Below are positions 37,044 to 46,050 of a stretch of DNA of 46,952 nucleotides, one piece after another (position 1 is the first letter of the stretch; each line of letters starts with the position of its first letter). Source of the DNA: Flavobacterium gawalongense (GTDB taxonomy: Bacteria > Bacteroidota > Bacteroidia > Flavobacteriales > Flavobacteriaceae). Below the pieces are notes generated by a model. That model worked only from the letters and a program-made list of their open reading frames with translations. It was not told the origin of the DNA and searched no databases. The position numbers and the translations under genes are program-made. The stretch is from NCBI RefSeq assembly GCF_007097265.1, contig NZ_VJZP01000032.1, positions 1 to 46,952 on the forward strand, read 5' to 3'.

Positions 37044-39269
37044 ATGAAAAAAATAGTAACTACAGCACTTTTATTGACCTGCTTTATTGGGTTTTCTCAA
37101 CAAAAAACGATTGACCAAAAAGTGGATGCTTTGCTAAAGCAAATGACACTCGAAGAGAAAATTGGTCAACTCAATCAATATACTGGAGATAATGCTGCGA
37201 CTGGACCAATAACCATAAATCCGAATAAACAATCTGAGATTAAAGCAGGTTTAATCGGTTCTATGTTGAATGTTTTGGGAACACAACACACGAGACAATA
37301 CCAAGAATTAGCCATGCAATCCCGATTAAAAATCCCTCTGTTATTTGGTCAGGATGTCATTCATGGATACAAAACTACTTTTCCAATTCCATTGGCGGAA
37401 GCCGCAAGTTGGGATTTAGATGCTATGGAGCTTTCGGCAAGAATTGCCGCAACAGAAGCGGCCGCCAGTGGAATCCATTGGACCTTTGCGCCAATGGTCG
37501 ATATTGCGCGTGATCCGCGTTGGGGAAGAGTGATGGAAGGCGCAGGAGAAGATACGTATTTAGGTTCAAAAATCGCTTACGCCAGAGTGAAAGGTTTTCA
37601 AGGGAAATTGGGTGATGTCAATTCCGTAATGGCTTGCGTGAAACATTTTGCTGCTTATGGAGCTGCAATTGGCGGGAGAGATTATAACTCGGTTGATATG
37701 AGCGAAAGAATGCTTTGGGAAACCTATTTGCCACCTTTCAAAGCAGCTTTGGATGCGGGAGCCGCAACGTTTATGAATTCGTTTAATGACCTTAACGGAA
37801 TTCCGGCAACAGGGAATAAATATTTGCAAAGAGACATTCTAAAAGGAAAATGGAATTTTCAAGGTTTTGTCGTTTCCGATTGGGGTTCAATAGGGGAAAT
37901 GATCAATCACGGATATGTAAAAGACAGTAAAGAAGCTGCATTAGCTGCTATAACCGCAGGAAGTGATATGGACATGGAAAGCAATGCGTACAGATATAAT
38001 TTGGCACAATTAGTAAAAGAGAAAAGGGTTCCAATTGCGCTAATTGATGATGCCGTAAAAAGAATTTTACGCAAGAAATTTGAATTGGGATTATTCGAAG
38101 ATCCATATAAATACTCAAATCCAGAAAGAGAACAAAAAGAATTGAACAATCCGGAACATAGAAAGGTAGCAAGAGAAATTACGGCAAAAAGTATCGTATT
38201 GTTGAAGAATGAAAAAAATATTTTACCGCTTTCAAAACAAACGAAGACAATTGCTTTTATAGGTCCTTTGGTTAAAGAACGCAAGCAAAATATGGGTTTT
38301 TGGTCAGTGGAATTGCCAGAAGTAGATTATGACAAACAAGTTATTTCACAATGGGAAGGTTTACAGAATAAAGTAGGGAATACAGCCAAATTGCTTTACG
38401 CCAAAGGGTGCGAAATTGAAGGGGATAACAAAGATGGTTTTGCCGAAGCAATAGCTGTTGCCAATCAGGCTGATGTTGTGATTTTAAGTATCGGCGAAAG
38501 AAGAGATATGAGCGGTGAAGCTAAAAGTCGCAGTAATCTTCGTTTACCGGGAGTTCAGGAAGAACTGATAAAAGCGATTCAAGCGACTGGAAAGCCGGTT
38601 GTGGTTTTGATTAACGCAGGAAGACCTCTTATTTTTAATTGGACTGCTGACAATGTCCCTGCAATTTTGTATACCTGGTGGTTGGGAAGCGAGGCAGGAA
38701 ATGCTATTGCCGATGTTTTGTTTGGCGATTACAATCCTTCAGGGAAATTGCCACTATCTTTCCCAAGGGAAGAAGGTCAGATTCCTATTTACTACAATCA
38801 TTTTAATACGGGAAGACCAGCTAAAAATGAGACGGAATCCAATTATGTTTCGGCTTATACAGATTTAAAAAACAGTCCTAAATTTCCTTTTGGATACGGT
38901 TTAAGTTATACGACTTTCGAATATTCAAATTTGAAATTATCTAATAATAAAATTAAAAGTACTGAAACGGTTGCCGTTTCATTAAATATAACCAATTCAG
39001 GAAAAGTGGCTGGAGAAGAAGTGGTTCAGTTGTACTTAAGAGATAAAGTTGGATCAGTAGTCAGACCAATTATTGAACTAAAAGATTTTCAAAAAATAAA
39101 ATTGAATGCAGGGGAAACTAAAACGGTCAAATTCACTATAGACAAAGAAAAATTGTCTTTTTATAACGCAGCATTACAATGGATTGCAGAACCTGGTGAT
39201 TTTGATTTAATGATTGGTTCGTCTTCTGCGGATATTCGTTTGAAAGACACTTTTGAATTGGTCAAATAA
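37044..39269 (+). CDS. GH3 family beta-glucosidase (BglX-like)
   Basis: A 741-residue exported exo-glycosidase. Signal peptide at about 1-18 (CFIGFSQQ). The (beta/alpha)8 domain includes FGQDVIHGYKTTFPIPL, WTFAPMVDIARDPRWGRVMEG, MACVKHFAAYG, and FVVSDWGSI with nucleophile Asp279. An alpha/beta sandwich domain follows (about 385-600), and a fibronectin type III-like end (FGYGLSYTTFEYSNLKL). These match periplasmic beta-glucosidases that release glucose from beta-linked oligosaccharides. It is the last gene of the + strand utilisation operon, 67 bases after the GH5 gene. Confidence 0.94.
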   Translation: MKKIVTTALLLTCFIGFSQQKTIDQKVDALLKQMTLEEKIGQLNQYTGDNAATGPITINPNKQSEIKAGLIGSMLNVLGTQHTRQYQELAMQSRLKIPLLFGQDVIHGYKTTFPIPLAEAASWDLDAMELSARIAATEAAASGIHWTFAPMVDIARDPRWGRVMEGAGEDTYLGSKIAYARVKGFQGKLGDVNSVMACVKHFAAYGAAIGGRDYNSVDMSERMLWETYLPPFKAALDAGAATFMNSFNDLNGIPATGNKYLQRDILKGKWNFQGFVVSDWGSIGEMINHGYVKDSKEAALAAITAGSDMDMESNAYRYNLAQLVKEKRVPIALIDDAVKRILRKKFELGLFEDPYKYSNPEREQKELNNPEHRKVAREITAKSIVLLKNEKNILPLSKQTKTIAFIGPLVKERKQNMGFWSVELPEVDYDKQVISQWEGLQNKVGNTAKLLYAKGCEIEGDNKDGFAEAIAVANQADVVILSIGERRDMSGEAKSRSNLRLPGVQEELIKAIQATGKPVVVLINAGRPLIFNWTADNVPAILYTWWLGSEAGNAIADVLFGDYNPSGKLPLSFPREEGQIPIYYNHFNTGRPAKNETESNYVSAYTDLKNSPKFPFGYGLSYTTFEYSNLKLSNNKIKSTETVAVSLNITNSGKVAGEEVVQLYLRDKVGSVVRPIIELKDFQKIKLNAGETKTVKFTIDKEKLSFYNAALQWIAEPGDFDLMIGSSSADIRLKDTFELVK

Positions 39270-39312
39270 TAATTGTAGGGTAGAGAATAGCTGTTTAAAC
39301 AGTTTTTGAAAT

Positions 39313-39349
39313 AGACTTTAATCTATTTTTTATTTTAAAGTCTTTGATT
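39313..39349 (+). terminator. Terminator of the glucan utilisation operon
   Basis: AGACTTTAA (39313-39321) pairs with TTAAAGTCT (39335-39343) and is followed by TTGATTTTT. It is 44 bases after the GH3 stop. A 12-base palindrome, CTGTTTAAACAG, lies just before it at 39291-39302. Confidence 0.6.
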
Positions 39350-39669
39350 TTTATGTAAATAGAAAGAATACCTTTTGTGTTTTAACAAATGTATGAGCTT
39401 ATTAACTCAAAATTAATATATTTGATGCGGTATTTTTTTAATATAGTATGCTCACTAGTATGTTGAAATTGATGTAAGTATAAATGAAAAAGTATTGACT
39501 CTAAATCAATTTTCCTTAAGAACTTGTAGTTATAGTATTAAATTTAGGAAAACAAATTTGAAAAAGAGGGAATTTAAATGAGAGGTTACCTTATAAAAGG
39601 CAACCTCTTTTAAATTCTGTTTCAATACTTTTTTAACAACAATTAATTAACAATTTTTAAAATGGTTTT
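39350..39669. other. Gap between the two convergent GH3 genes
   Basis: About 320 bases, AT-rich, with no convincing open frame. It holds the hairpin at 39571-39616 described separately; nothing else was recognised. Confidence 0.5.
39571..39616 (-). terminator. Terminator of the minus-strand GH3 gene
   Basis: AGAGGTT (39581-39587) pairs with AACCTCT (39602-39608), extended inward by a CCTT/AAGG stem with one mismatch and outward by AATTTAAA/TTAAATT. It lies about 55 bases after the stop of the minus-strand GH3 gene. Confidence 0.65.
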
Positions 39670-42000
39670 TTAATTATGATTTGCAGCTTTTAAAATATCT
39701 TGCAAATTTTCTTCAGTAAATTTCCCTCCTGATAATAAAAGAAATTTATTTATTGGCATATCTGCTAACATGGCTTCTAAGAATGAAGCTGCTTTTTTCT
39801 CGTCTTCAGTTTCTGCTTTTTTATTATCTCCTGTGAAACTTTGAACAAGTTGTGCATATATTACAGCACTGTTTGGTGCGTTTTTGAATTCTTTGAATAA
39901 TGATTCATGCGTAAGAACAACTTTTGCAGTTTTTGTAGACTGAATATCAATAGTTTGTTGTAAAGGTAAATTACGAGAAGAACCTCCAACACGGATGTCA
40001 AATTTTCCTGATTTTATAGCCCAATCATGAGATTTTGAATTGAAATAAGCAAAATCACGTGAGGTTAAATGGAAAGTAACTGTTTTTTCTTCTCCTGGTA
40101 ATAAAGCCACTTTTTCAAAATGTTTCAGTTCATTTTCTGGTCTTGCCACTTCACTTTCTTGTTCGTGAACATATAATTCTGCAACTTCTTTACCAGCTAC
40201 TTTACCAGTATTTTTTACTTTTACTGAGATTGCAATGTCATCAGAATCTTTTGCTGCCGTAGTATTGGCTTTAATATCAGAATAAGAAAAAGTCGTGTAA
40301 CTCAAACCGAATCCAAAAGGAAAGTTAGGTTCGATTTTCTTTTTGTCATAATAACGGTATCCAATAAAAATACCTTCGCCATAATTTGCATTTCCGTCTT
40401 TTGAAGGAAAATCCATAGCTGTTGGAGTATCCTCTAAGCGCATTGGAAAAGTTTCAGATAGTTTTCCGGAAGGATTTACTTTTCCAGTCAATACATCAGC
40501 AATTGCACCACCACCGGCTTGACCACCAAGATAGGCTTCAACAATGGCAGTAACGTCATTTTTCCAAGGCATCGATACAGGCGCACCATTCAACAATACT
40601 ACTATTATGTTTTTGTTTACTTCGGATACTGCCGAAATCAACTTGTTGTGACCAGCAGGCAGGTCCATATTATTTCTGTCGTAACCTTCGGATTCATAAC
40701 TGTCTGGCAATCCTGCGAAAACAATTACCAATTCTGAATTTTTTGCATTTTGTACTGCTTCAGCAATTTTAACTTCATCAGTTTCTCCTTCTGTATTATA
40801 ACCTGTTGAGAAACTAAATTGGGTTCCTTTTGCTATTTTTTTCAATTCATCAAGTGAATTTAGAATTTGTGTAGGACGTACTTGTGAACTTCCTGCTCCT
40901 TGATAGCGAGGTGTTTTTGCAAAATTACCAACGATAGCTATTTTTTTCAATGAAGATTTCAGCGGTAAAATTGCATTGTCATTTTTTAATAAAACAATAC
41001 ATTCACCACTCACTTGTCTTGCAAGGTCATTGTGTTTTTGTTTGTCAACAATAACTCCCTTTTTATGGCTGTCTTTTGCTTTTAAGGTTACTGCAAGTAA
41101 ATCCGTTACGATTTGATCTAATCTGGCTTCTGATAAAGTTCCTTTTTTTACTGCTTCAACAATTTTTTTATCATTAAAACCACCACTAGCTGGCATTTCT
41201 AAATGCAATCCGGCATCTACTCCTAAAGCTCTTTCGTTTACCGCACCCCAATCAGAAACAACAAATCCTTTGAAACCCCATTTTTCTTTTAGAATTTGAT
41301 TTAACAAATAAGGGTTTTCAGAAGCATATACTCCGTTTACTTTATTATAAGAACACATCACGGTCCATGGTTGCGCCTCTTTTACTGCCATTTCGAATGC
41401 AGGAAAATAGATTTCATTTAAGGTACGTTCGTTTACATTTGAACTATTGGACATACGTTCCGCTTCCTGGCTGTTTGCAGCAAAGTGTTTCATTGAAGTT
41501 CCTACACCTTGGCTTTGAACTCCATTAATAAAACTTGTTGCAATTTTTCCCGCTAAAATAGGATCTTCAGAAAAATATTCGAAATTTCTTCCGCCAAGAG
41601 GAGAGCGTTTCATATTTACTCCCGGTCCTAACAATATTTGAACATCGTTAGCTTGAGATTCGATTCCTAATGCTTCACCCATTTTTTGAGCTAGTGCAGG
41701 ATTCCAAGAAGAGGCAAGCGCTGATGCGGTTGGAAAGCAAGTAGCAGGAACACTGTTGGTAAAATCAAAACCTTCCGCTTTACGTAAACCATGAGGTCCG
41801 TCGGTCATAAAAATGGAAGGGATTCCAAGTTTTGCAATGGCTTTTGTTGACCATGCTGTTTCTCCTGAACACAGAGAAGCTTTTTCTTCCAATGTCATTT
41901 TTGCAACTAATTTTGTTGCTTTTTCTCTATAATCTACGTTTTGGGCATAGGATTGAGCTGACAGAGTAACCCCAATTAGTAGTAAAATAAATTTTTTCAT
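39670..42000 (-). CDS. GH3 family beta-glucosidase with fibronectin III-like domain and C-terminal extension
   Basis: A 776-residue exported GH3 enzyme on the opposite strand to the operon. It has a signal peptide (about 1-19, SAQSYAQ). Barrel motifs: MTDGPHGLRKAEGFD, LLGPGVNMKRSPLGGRNFEYFSEDP, SMKHFAANSQE, and FVVSDWGAVNERA with nucleophile Asp250. Then come the alpha/beta sandwich and a fibronectin III-like domain (FGFGLSYTTFSYSD). Unlike the first GH3 it has about 90 extra residues at the end, predicted helical. It is clearly of a different subgroup from the 37044-39269 enzyme. Likely substrate is beta-glucan oligosaccharide or cellobiose-like sugars; linkage cannot be read from sequence. 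The AraR-like regulator is divergent from it. Confidence 0.93.
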   Translation of the reverse strand: MKKFILLLIGVTLSAQSYAQNVDYREKATKLVAKMTLEEKASLCSGETAWSTKAIAKLGIPSIFMTDGPHGLRKAEGFDFTNSVPATCFPTASALASSWNPALAQKMGEALGIESQANDVQILLGPGVNMKRSPLGGRNFEYFSEDPILAGKIATSFINGVQSQGVGTSMKHFAANSQEAERMSNSSNVNERTLNEIYFPAFEMAVKEAQPWTVMCSYNKVNGVYASENPYLLNQILKEKWGFKGFVVSDWGAVNERALGVDAGLHLEMPASGGFNDKKIVEAVKKGTLSEARLDQIVTDLLAVTLKAKDSHKKGVIVDKQKHNDLARQVSGECIVLLKNDNAILPLKSSLKKIAIVGNFAKTPRYQGAGSSQVRPTQILNSLDELKKIAKGTQFSFSTGYNTEGETDEVKIAEAVQNAKNSELVIVFAGLPDSYESEGYDRNNMDLPAGHNKLISAVSEVNKNIIVVLLNGAPVSMPWKNDVTAIVEAYLGGQAGGGAIADVLTGKVNPSGKLSETFPMRLEDTPTAMDFPSKDGNANYGEGIFIGYRYYDKKKIEPNFPFGFGLSYTTFSYSDIKANTTAAKDSDDIAISVKVKNTGKVAGKEVAELYVHEQESEVARPENELKHFEKVALLPGEEKTVTFHLTSRDFAYFNSKSHDWAIKSGKFDIRVGGSSRNLPLQQTIDIQSTKTAKVVLTHESLFKEFKNAPNSAVIYAQLVQSFTGDNKKAETEDEKKAASFLEAMLADMPINKFLLLSGGKFTEENLQDILKAANHN

Positions 42001-42357
42001 AAATCTTTAATTTGGTTGTTTTTTGGTAATTATATTTTTGTTTAAAACAAATGTGTTATTTTGACGCAATGTACATGTTTTTTTTATATGGTATACATTT
42101 AGTAAAAAAATATAACATTATTTTTTAGGGATGTGTTTTTTTTACTGTTTATAAATAAGAATATTTAATTTTTTTGTGATTAACAGGATGTTTTGTTTTT
42201 CTATGGATAAGAAAATTTTTTTAAAAAAAATATTGTCAAGTAGAGAAGACATAATTAATTTTGTATCTTGAATTTTCGGTTCATTTCCTTGAAAAAATAG
42301 AGTAAATTGCAAGGAAATAATTTTAGTAACTTATCTTAATACAAGTATAGAAATCGT
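42001..42357. other. Divergent intergenic region between GH3 and the Nudix-type regulator
   Basis: 357 AT-rich bases without a gene. They must hold promoters for both flanking genes. ATGTGTTTTT at 42131-42140 resembles the core of the repeats upstream of susC (10-base match). Small dyads such as TGTACA near 42070 are visible. No full-consensus promoter was found. Confidence 0.45.
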
Positions 42358-43113
42358 ATGTTAAAAAACGTTTTAGATAACAAGGAAGACTATCAGCCAA
42401 GTTTATCAATAGATTGTGTGATTTTCGGATTTCATGATAATCAGCTCAAAGTATTATTAATAAAAACAAAACACAGCCATGAATGGGCTTTGCCAGGCGG
42501 TTTTGTGCCTGTTGATGAAGATATCGATGATGCAGCGGTTAGCGTGTTGTATGGCAGAACAGGGTTAAAGGGAATTTTCCTGAGACAATTTGCTACATTT
42601 GGAGCCGTTAAAAGAAATAGCATTGATTTTAGTAACAGAGTTTTAAACTTTTACGGAATACCTTTAGATGAAGGTAAGTGGTATACGAATCGTTTTGTAA
42701 CGGTTGGTTACTATGCTTTAGTCGATTTTTTACAAGCAGTTCCTCAACCGGAAGGTAAAAATGAAATTGTGGAGTGGATTGACCATCATGCAGTGCCGGA
42801 TTTGATTTTAGACCACAAGAAAATTTTGGACAAAGCATTAGAAACACTTCGTATGGAATTGAATTTAATGCCGGTAGGATATAGTTTACTCCCTGAAAAA
42901 TTTACCATTCCTGAACTACAAAAACTATATGAAACTATTTTGGGCAGAAAACTAGATCGCAGAAATTTTCTTCGCAAAATAACTGCCATTGGAATACTTA
43001 CAAAACTCGATGAAAAGAAAAGTAATGTCGCCCATAAAGCACCTAACTTATATAGTTTCGATAAAGAGAAATATGAAGAAGTCGTAAGGAATGGATTGAC
43101 GCAGGGTTGGTAA
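42358..43113 (+). CDS. Nudix-domain sugar-responsive transcription regulator (AraR/NrtR-like)
   Basis: A 251-residue protein: Nudix fold at about 14-150 and a winged-helix DNA-binding domain at about 160-245 (FTIPELQKLYETILGRKLDRRNF, with RKITAIGIL). The Nudix box framework is kept (Gly48, Glu54, Gly69, Leu70), but the catalytic R-E and E-E positions are Ser62-Val63 and Gly66-Arg67, so pyrophosphatase activity is not expected. This matches Bacteroidota regulators in which the Nudix domain became a sugar-effector sensor, such as AraR. It lies between a GH3 gene and an amylosucrase-like gene, so control of either is plausible. The effector is unknown. Confidence 0.85.
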   Translation: MLKNVLDNKEDYQPSLSIDCVIFGFHDNQLKVLLIKTKHSHEWALPGGFVPVDEDIDDAAVSVLYGRTGLKGIFLRQFATFGAVKRNSIDFSNRVLNFYGIPLDEGKWYTNRFVTVGYYALVDFLQAVPQPEGKNEIVEWIDHHAVPDLILDHKKILDKALETLRMELNLMPVGYSLLPEKFTIPELQKLYETILGRKLDRRNFLRKITAIGILTKLDEKKSNVAHKAPNLYSFDKEKYEEVVRNGLTQGW

Positions 43114-43200
43114 TTTTTTCGCATTCCATGATTGATTGCGTAAGAACTATATAAAGGGGAACGAAAAGTATTCGTAAAGCCAATTTTAAAGAATAATAAA

Positions 43201-43236
43201 AGCATAAAGGCTATCTGAAAAGATAGCCTTTATGCT
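43201..43236. terminator. Strong hairpin after the Nudix-type regulator
   Basis: AGCATAAAGGCTATCT (43201-43216) and AGATAGCCTTTATGCT (43221-43236) form a perfect 16-bp stem with a GAAA tetraloop. There is no clear T run after it, but it is the only terminator-like element between the regulator and the GH13 gene. Confidence 0.65.
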
Positions 43237-43339
43237 AAAAATAATAATGGAATAACGCATCTGTTATTTTTGTAATAAATTAGGTTCTTAATGTAATTTT
43301 TTTTCGGGATACATTTTTTTATTATATTTAAAATCATTT

Positions 43340-43347
43340 TATCTTTG
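43340..43347 (+). promoter_or_regulatory. Candidate -7 element of the amylosucrase-like gene
   Basis: TATCTTTG exactly matches TANNTTTG; the position 19 bases upstream (43317-43320) is TTTT instead of TTTG. Transcription would begin about 58 bases before the start codon. Confidence 0.45.
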
Positions 43348-43409
43348 GAAGTGGGACTCTATATTATTTTAAGATAAATAATGATAAATAAGTAAATTTT
43401 TATAAAAAT

Positions 43410-45326
43410 ATGCAACAGGCTGAAAAGTTATCAAAATTAAATATCTTCTTGGAAGATGTGAAAATTAAAGACAAGAATTTCCATTTAAGATTGGGGGCAA
43501 ATTTTCCAATTATCAGTGACTTATTTCAAAAATTATATTCCGATAGTCCTTATAAGGAGGAGACGTTTGAATTATTGTTGAAGTCTTTGGTTAAGAATTT
43601 TGAAGAACGTTCTCCTTTGCAAAAGAAGCGAGATATGACACGTGTTTCTAATCCAAACTGGTATTGCAGCGAGAAAATCGTAGGGATGATGTTGTATGTG
43701 GATCTTTTTAATACTGATTTTAATGGGCTGAAAGAGAAAATTCCTTACTTCAGAGATTTGGGAATTAATACAGTGCATTTGATGCCTTTTTTGGATGTGC
43801 CGGAATTTGAAAACGATGGAGGTTATGCGGTCCGCAATTATCGTGAAGTGAATCCTAAATTTGGAACGATGAAGGATTTTGAAGCTTTGGTACATGAGTT
43901 TCAAAAAAACGACATGAATTTGATTATGGATTTTGTCCTCAATCATTGTGCTGATCAGCATCAATGGGCTGTTGAGGCTCGTAAAGGACATCCTAAATAC
44001 AAAGATTTTTTCTATTTTTTTCCAGACAGGAATTTGCCGAATGCTTATGAACGGACAATGATCGAGATTTTCCCGGATACTTCGCCTGGAAATTTCACTT
44101 ATTTGCCAGAGAGCGATCAATGGGTGATGACTTTGTTTTATGGCTATCAATGGGATTTGAATTATAAAAACCCAATGGTTTTAGTGGAAATGATAGACAC
44201 CATGTTATTCTGGTCCAATAAAGGAATAGATATTTTTCGTTTAGATGCTGTAGCTTTCATGTGGAAGGAAATAGGAAAGTTTAATCAAAATCTGCCTGAA
44301 GTTCATCTTTTATTACAACTTTTTAAATTATGTGGTCAAATTGTAGCTCCGGGTGTGGCCTATATTGCTGAAGCGATTGTGGCTCCTGAAGAAATTATAA
44401 AATATTTTGGTGAAGGATTGTTTCAAGGAGATGAATGCGACATTGCTTATAATGCCAGTTTTATGGCGTTGAGTTGGGAAGCTTTGGCTACACGGAATAC
44501 CAATTTGCTTAAAAAATCAATCAAAGCAGTTCCTAAGAAACCAAGAAATACAACATGGATAAATTATGCTCGTTGTCATGATGACATAGGATTGGGATTT
44601 GATGACAAATTAGTTGCTGAACTTGGATTAGATAGTTTGCAGCATCGCTTGTATATTTTAAAACATTATTGTGACGGTTTTAATGGCAGTTTTGCACTTG
44701 GACAGCGTTTTATGATTGAACATGAAACGGGTAATGCCCGCCTTTCAGGTTCTATGGCGGCATTGTGTGGGTTGGAAAAAGCATTGAAGGAAAACAACGA
44801 GAGAGAAATTAAACTGGGTATAAAACAAATCAATTTACAGCATGCTATCATTTTGTCTTTAGGGGGTTTGCCAATGATTTATAGCGGAGATGAGGTTGCC
44901 TTGCCAAATAATTATGAGTACTTAAATGATGAAAGTAAAAAGTATGATAACCGTTGGTTGCATCGTTCAAAAATGAATTGGAGTTTGGTTGAAAACATAG
45001 AAAATTCTCCATCAGCACAAGCTCAGGTCTATAAACAATTAAAAAAATTAATAAAAATTCGGAAACAAACACCTGCTTTTGCGGATAATAATGATTTAGA
45101 ATTTATTGATTATGAAAATACTCATTTGTTAGTATATAAAAAAACAAATAACAAGGATACCATTTATGTTATTGTAAATTTCTCAGAATTTGATACTGTT
45201 TTTGAAAGAAGTTTGTTCGCTGATTTTAGTGGAGATAAATTATATAATTTACTAACGGAAACGGACATTATCATTCACGAAAAAAACTTTATAAGTGCTT
45301 ATGATGTATTATGGCTTAGAAAATAA
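43410..45326 (+). CDS. GH13 family amylosucrase-like enzyme
   Basis: A 638-residue cytoplasmic protein without signal peptide. Its length, N-terminal helical domain and motifs fit amylosucrase (GH13_4), which uses sucrose to build alpha-1,4-glucan with release of fructose. Seen: NDGGYAVRNYREVNP, IMDFVLNHCADQH, YGYQWDLNYKNP, GIDIFRLDAVAF with nucleophile Asp279, YIAEAIVAPEE with acid/base Glu321, RCHDDIG with His390-Asp391, and NRWLHRSKMN. From memory of the Neisseria enzyme, the Asp and Arg that form its sucrose-pocket salt bridge appear to be kept (NDGGYAV, LHRS). A related sucrose hydrolase is the main alternative. It follows the Nudix-type regulator. Confidence 0.85.
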   Translation: MQQAEKLSKLNIFLEDVKIKDKNFHLRLGANFPIISDLFQKLYSDSPYKEETFELLLKSLVKNFEERSPLQKKRDMTRVSNPNWYCSEKIVGMMLYVDLFNTDFNGLKEKIPYFRDLGINTVHLMPFLDVPEFENDGGYAVRNYREVNPKFGTMKDFEALVHEFQKNDMNLIMDFVLNHCADQHQWAVEARKGHPKYKDFFYFFPDRNLPNAYERTMIEIFPDTSPGNFTYLPESDQWVMTLFYGYQWDLNYKNPMVLVEMIDTMLFWSNKGIDIFRLDAVAFMWKEIGKFNQNLPEVHLLLQLFKLCGQIVAPGVAYIAEAIVAPEEIIKYFGEGLFQGDECDIAYNASFMALSWEALATRNTNLLKKSIKAVPKKPRNTTWINYARCHDDIGLGFDDKLVAELGLDSLQHRLYILKHYCDGFNGSFALGQRFMIEHETGNARLSGSMAALCGLEKALKENNEREIKLGIKQINLQHAIILSLGGLPMIYSGDEVALPNNYEYLNDESKKYDNRWLHRSKMNWSLVENIENSPSAQAQVYKQLKKLIKIRKQTPAFADNNDLEFIDYENTHLLVYKKTNNKDTIYVIVNFSEFDTVFERSLFADFSGDKLYNLLTETDIIIHEKNFISAYDVLWLRK

Positions 45327-45403
45327 TAGTAATGTGAAAAAGTTGTCCGTTTTCATGAAATTTGAAAATTAAATAAAGATTAAAATATATAAATTAGTTC
45401 CTT

Positions 45404-45754
45404 ATGGATGATAATAAAACCTTTAGCTCGAGTGCTATTTCAACAGAACAAAATAATGTTCCAATACACCATTCGGTTATTTTTATATTTAAAGACGGAA
45501 TGACAGCGCTTGAAAAACAAGATTTTTTTGATGCTGTCAGTAAATTAACCACAATTAATGGAGTTGAAAAATTTGAAATACTAAAGCAGACGAGTGTCAA
45601 AAACAAATTTGAGTACGGTATATTGATGGAGTTTAAAAACAATGAGGCATATCAATATTATAACAACCATCCTGATCATGTTGCTTTTGTTCAAAATATT
45701 TGGTTAAAACAGGTGGAAGACTTTTTAGAAATAGATTATGAAGCAATGGGCTAA
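45404..45754 (+). CDS. Dabb (stress-responsive alpha/beta barrel) domain protein
   Basis: A 116-residue protein, nearly all of it one Dabb domain: an IHHSVIFIFKDGMT strand, a middle helix, KFEYGILMEFKNNEAYQYYNNHPDHVAFV and the closing helix. Such dimeric ferredoxin-like folds occur in stress proteins and in some lactone or polyketide enzymes; the function here is unknown. There is no signal peptide. It lies 77 bases after the amylosucrase-like gene and may share its transcript. Confidence 0.85.
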   Translation: MDDNKTFSSSAISTEQNNVPIHHSVIFIFKDGMTALEKQDFFDAVSKLTTINGVEKFEILKQTSVKNKFEYGILMEFKNNEAYQYYNNHPDHVAFVQNIWLKQVEDFLEIDYEAMG

Positions 45755-45791
45755 TCAGGAATCGATCCTAAAAGGAAAACTATAAAGCATA

Positions 45792-45823
45792 AAAAAACTC
45801 CATTATTTCTAATGGAGTTTTTT
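45792..45823. terminator. Bidirectional terminator between Dabb gene and tRNA-Val
   Basis: AAAAAACTCCATTA (45792-45805) pairs perfectly with TAATGGAGTTTTTT (45810-45823), with U tracts in both directions. It closes both the Dabb gene and the tRNA transcript. Confidence 0.88.
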
Positions 45824-45824
45824 G

Positions 45825-45899
45825 TGGGCGATGAGGGGTTCGAACCCCCGACCCCCTCGGTGTAAACGAGGTGCTCTGAACCAGCTGAGCTAATCGCCC
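45825..45899 (-). tRNA. tRNA-Val (anticodon UAC)
   Basis: On the minus strand a full cloverleaf is present: 7-bp acceptor stem GGGCGAT/ATCGCCC, a D arm with AGCTGGTTCAGAGC, anticodon stem CCTCG/CGAGG around loop TTTACAC (anticodon TAC), and a T arm with loop TTCGAAC and one G-U pair. The discriminator base is A and CCA is not encoded. Confidence 0.97.
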
Positions 45900-45939
45900 T
45901 AATACAATTTAGATTTTTTTCATTTCCTTATTGCGAGTG

Positions 45940-45970
45940 CAAATATAAGCTTGTTTTTCGCTTATCCAAA
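45940..45970 (-). promoter_or_regulatory. Consensus Bacteroidota promoter for tRNA-Val
   Basis: Read on the minus strand, TTTG (45970-45967), exactly 19 bases, then TATATTTG (45947-45940) matches TTTG-N19-TANNTTTG perfectly. The -7 box is 40 bases upstream of the mature tRNA 5' end. It is the clearest promoter in the window. Confidence 0.85.
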
Positions 45971-46050
45971 ATATTTTTAAATAAATTTCAATATTTTTTA
46001 AGAGTAAAATTATATTTGATTGGTATTTAATTTATTAGGTTTAATAAAAT

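Noticed and set aside
37907..38284. 125- and 74-residue minus-strand frames
   Set aside because: They overlap the GH3 coding sequence, and the translations have no recognisable features.
39291..39302. CTGTTTAAACAG palindrome as an operator
   Set aside because: It is a short AT-rich palindrome downstream of the GH3 stop and next to the terminator, more likely part of the 3' end structure or chance.
43572..44150. 192-residue minus-strand frame
   Set aside because: It is antisense to the GH13 gene, whose catalytic motifs are intact; no family resemblance was seen.
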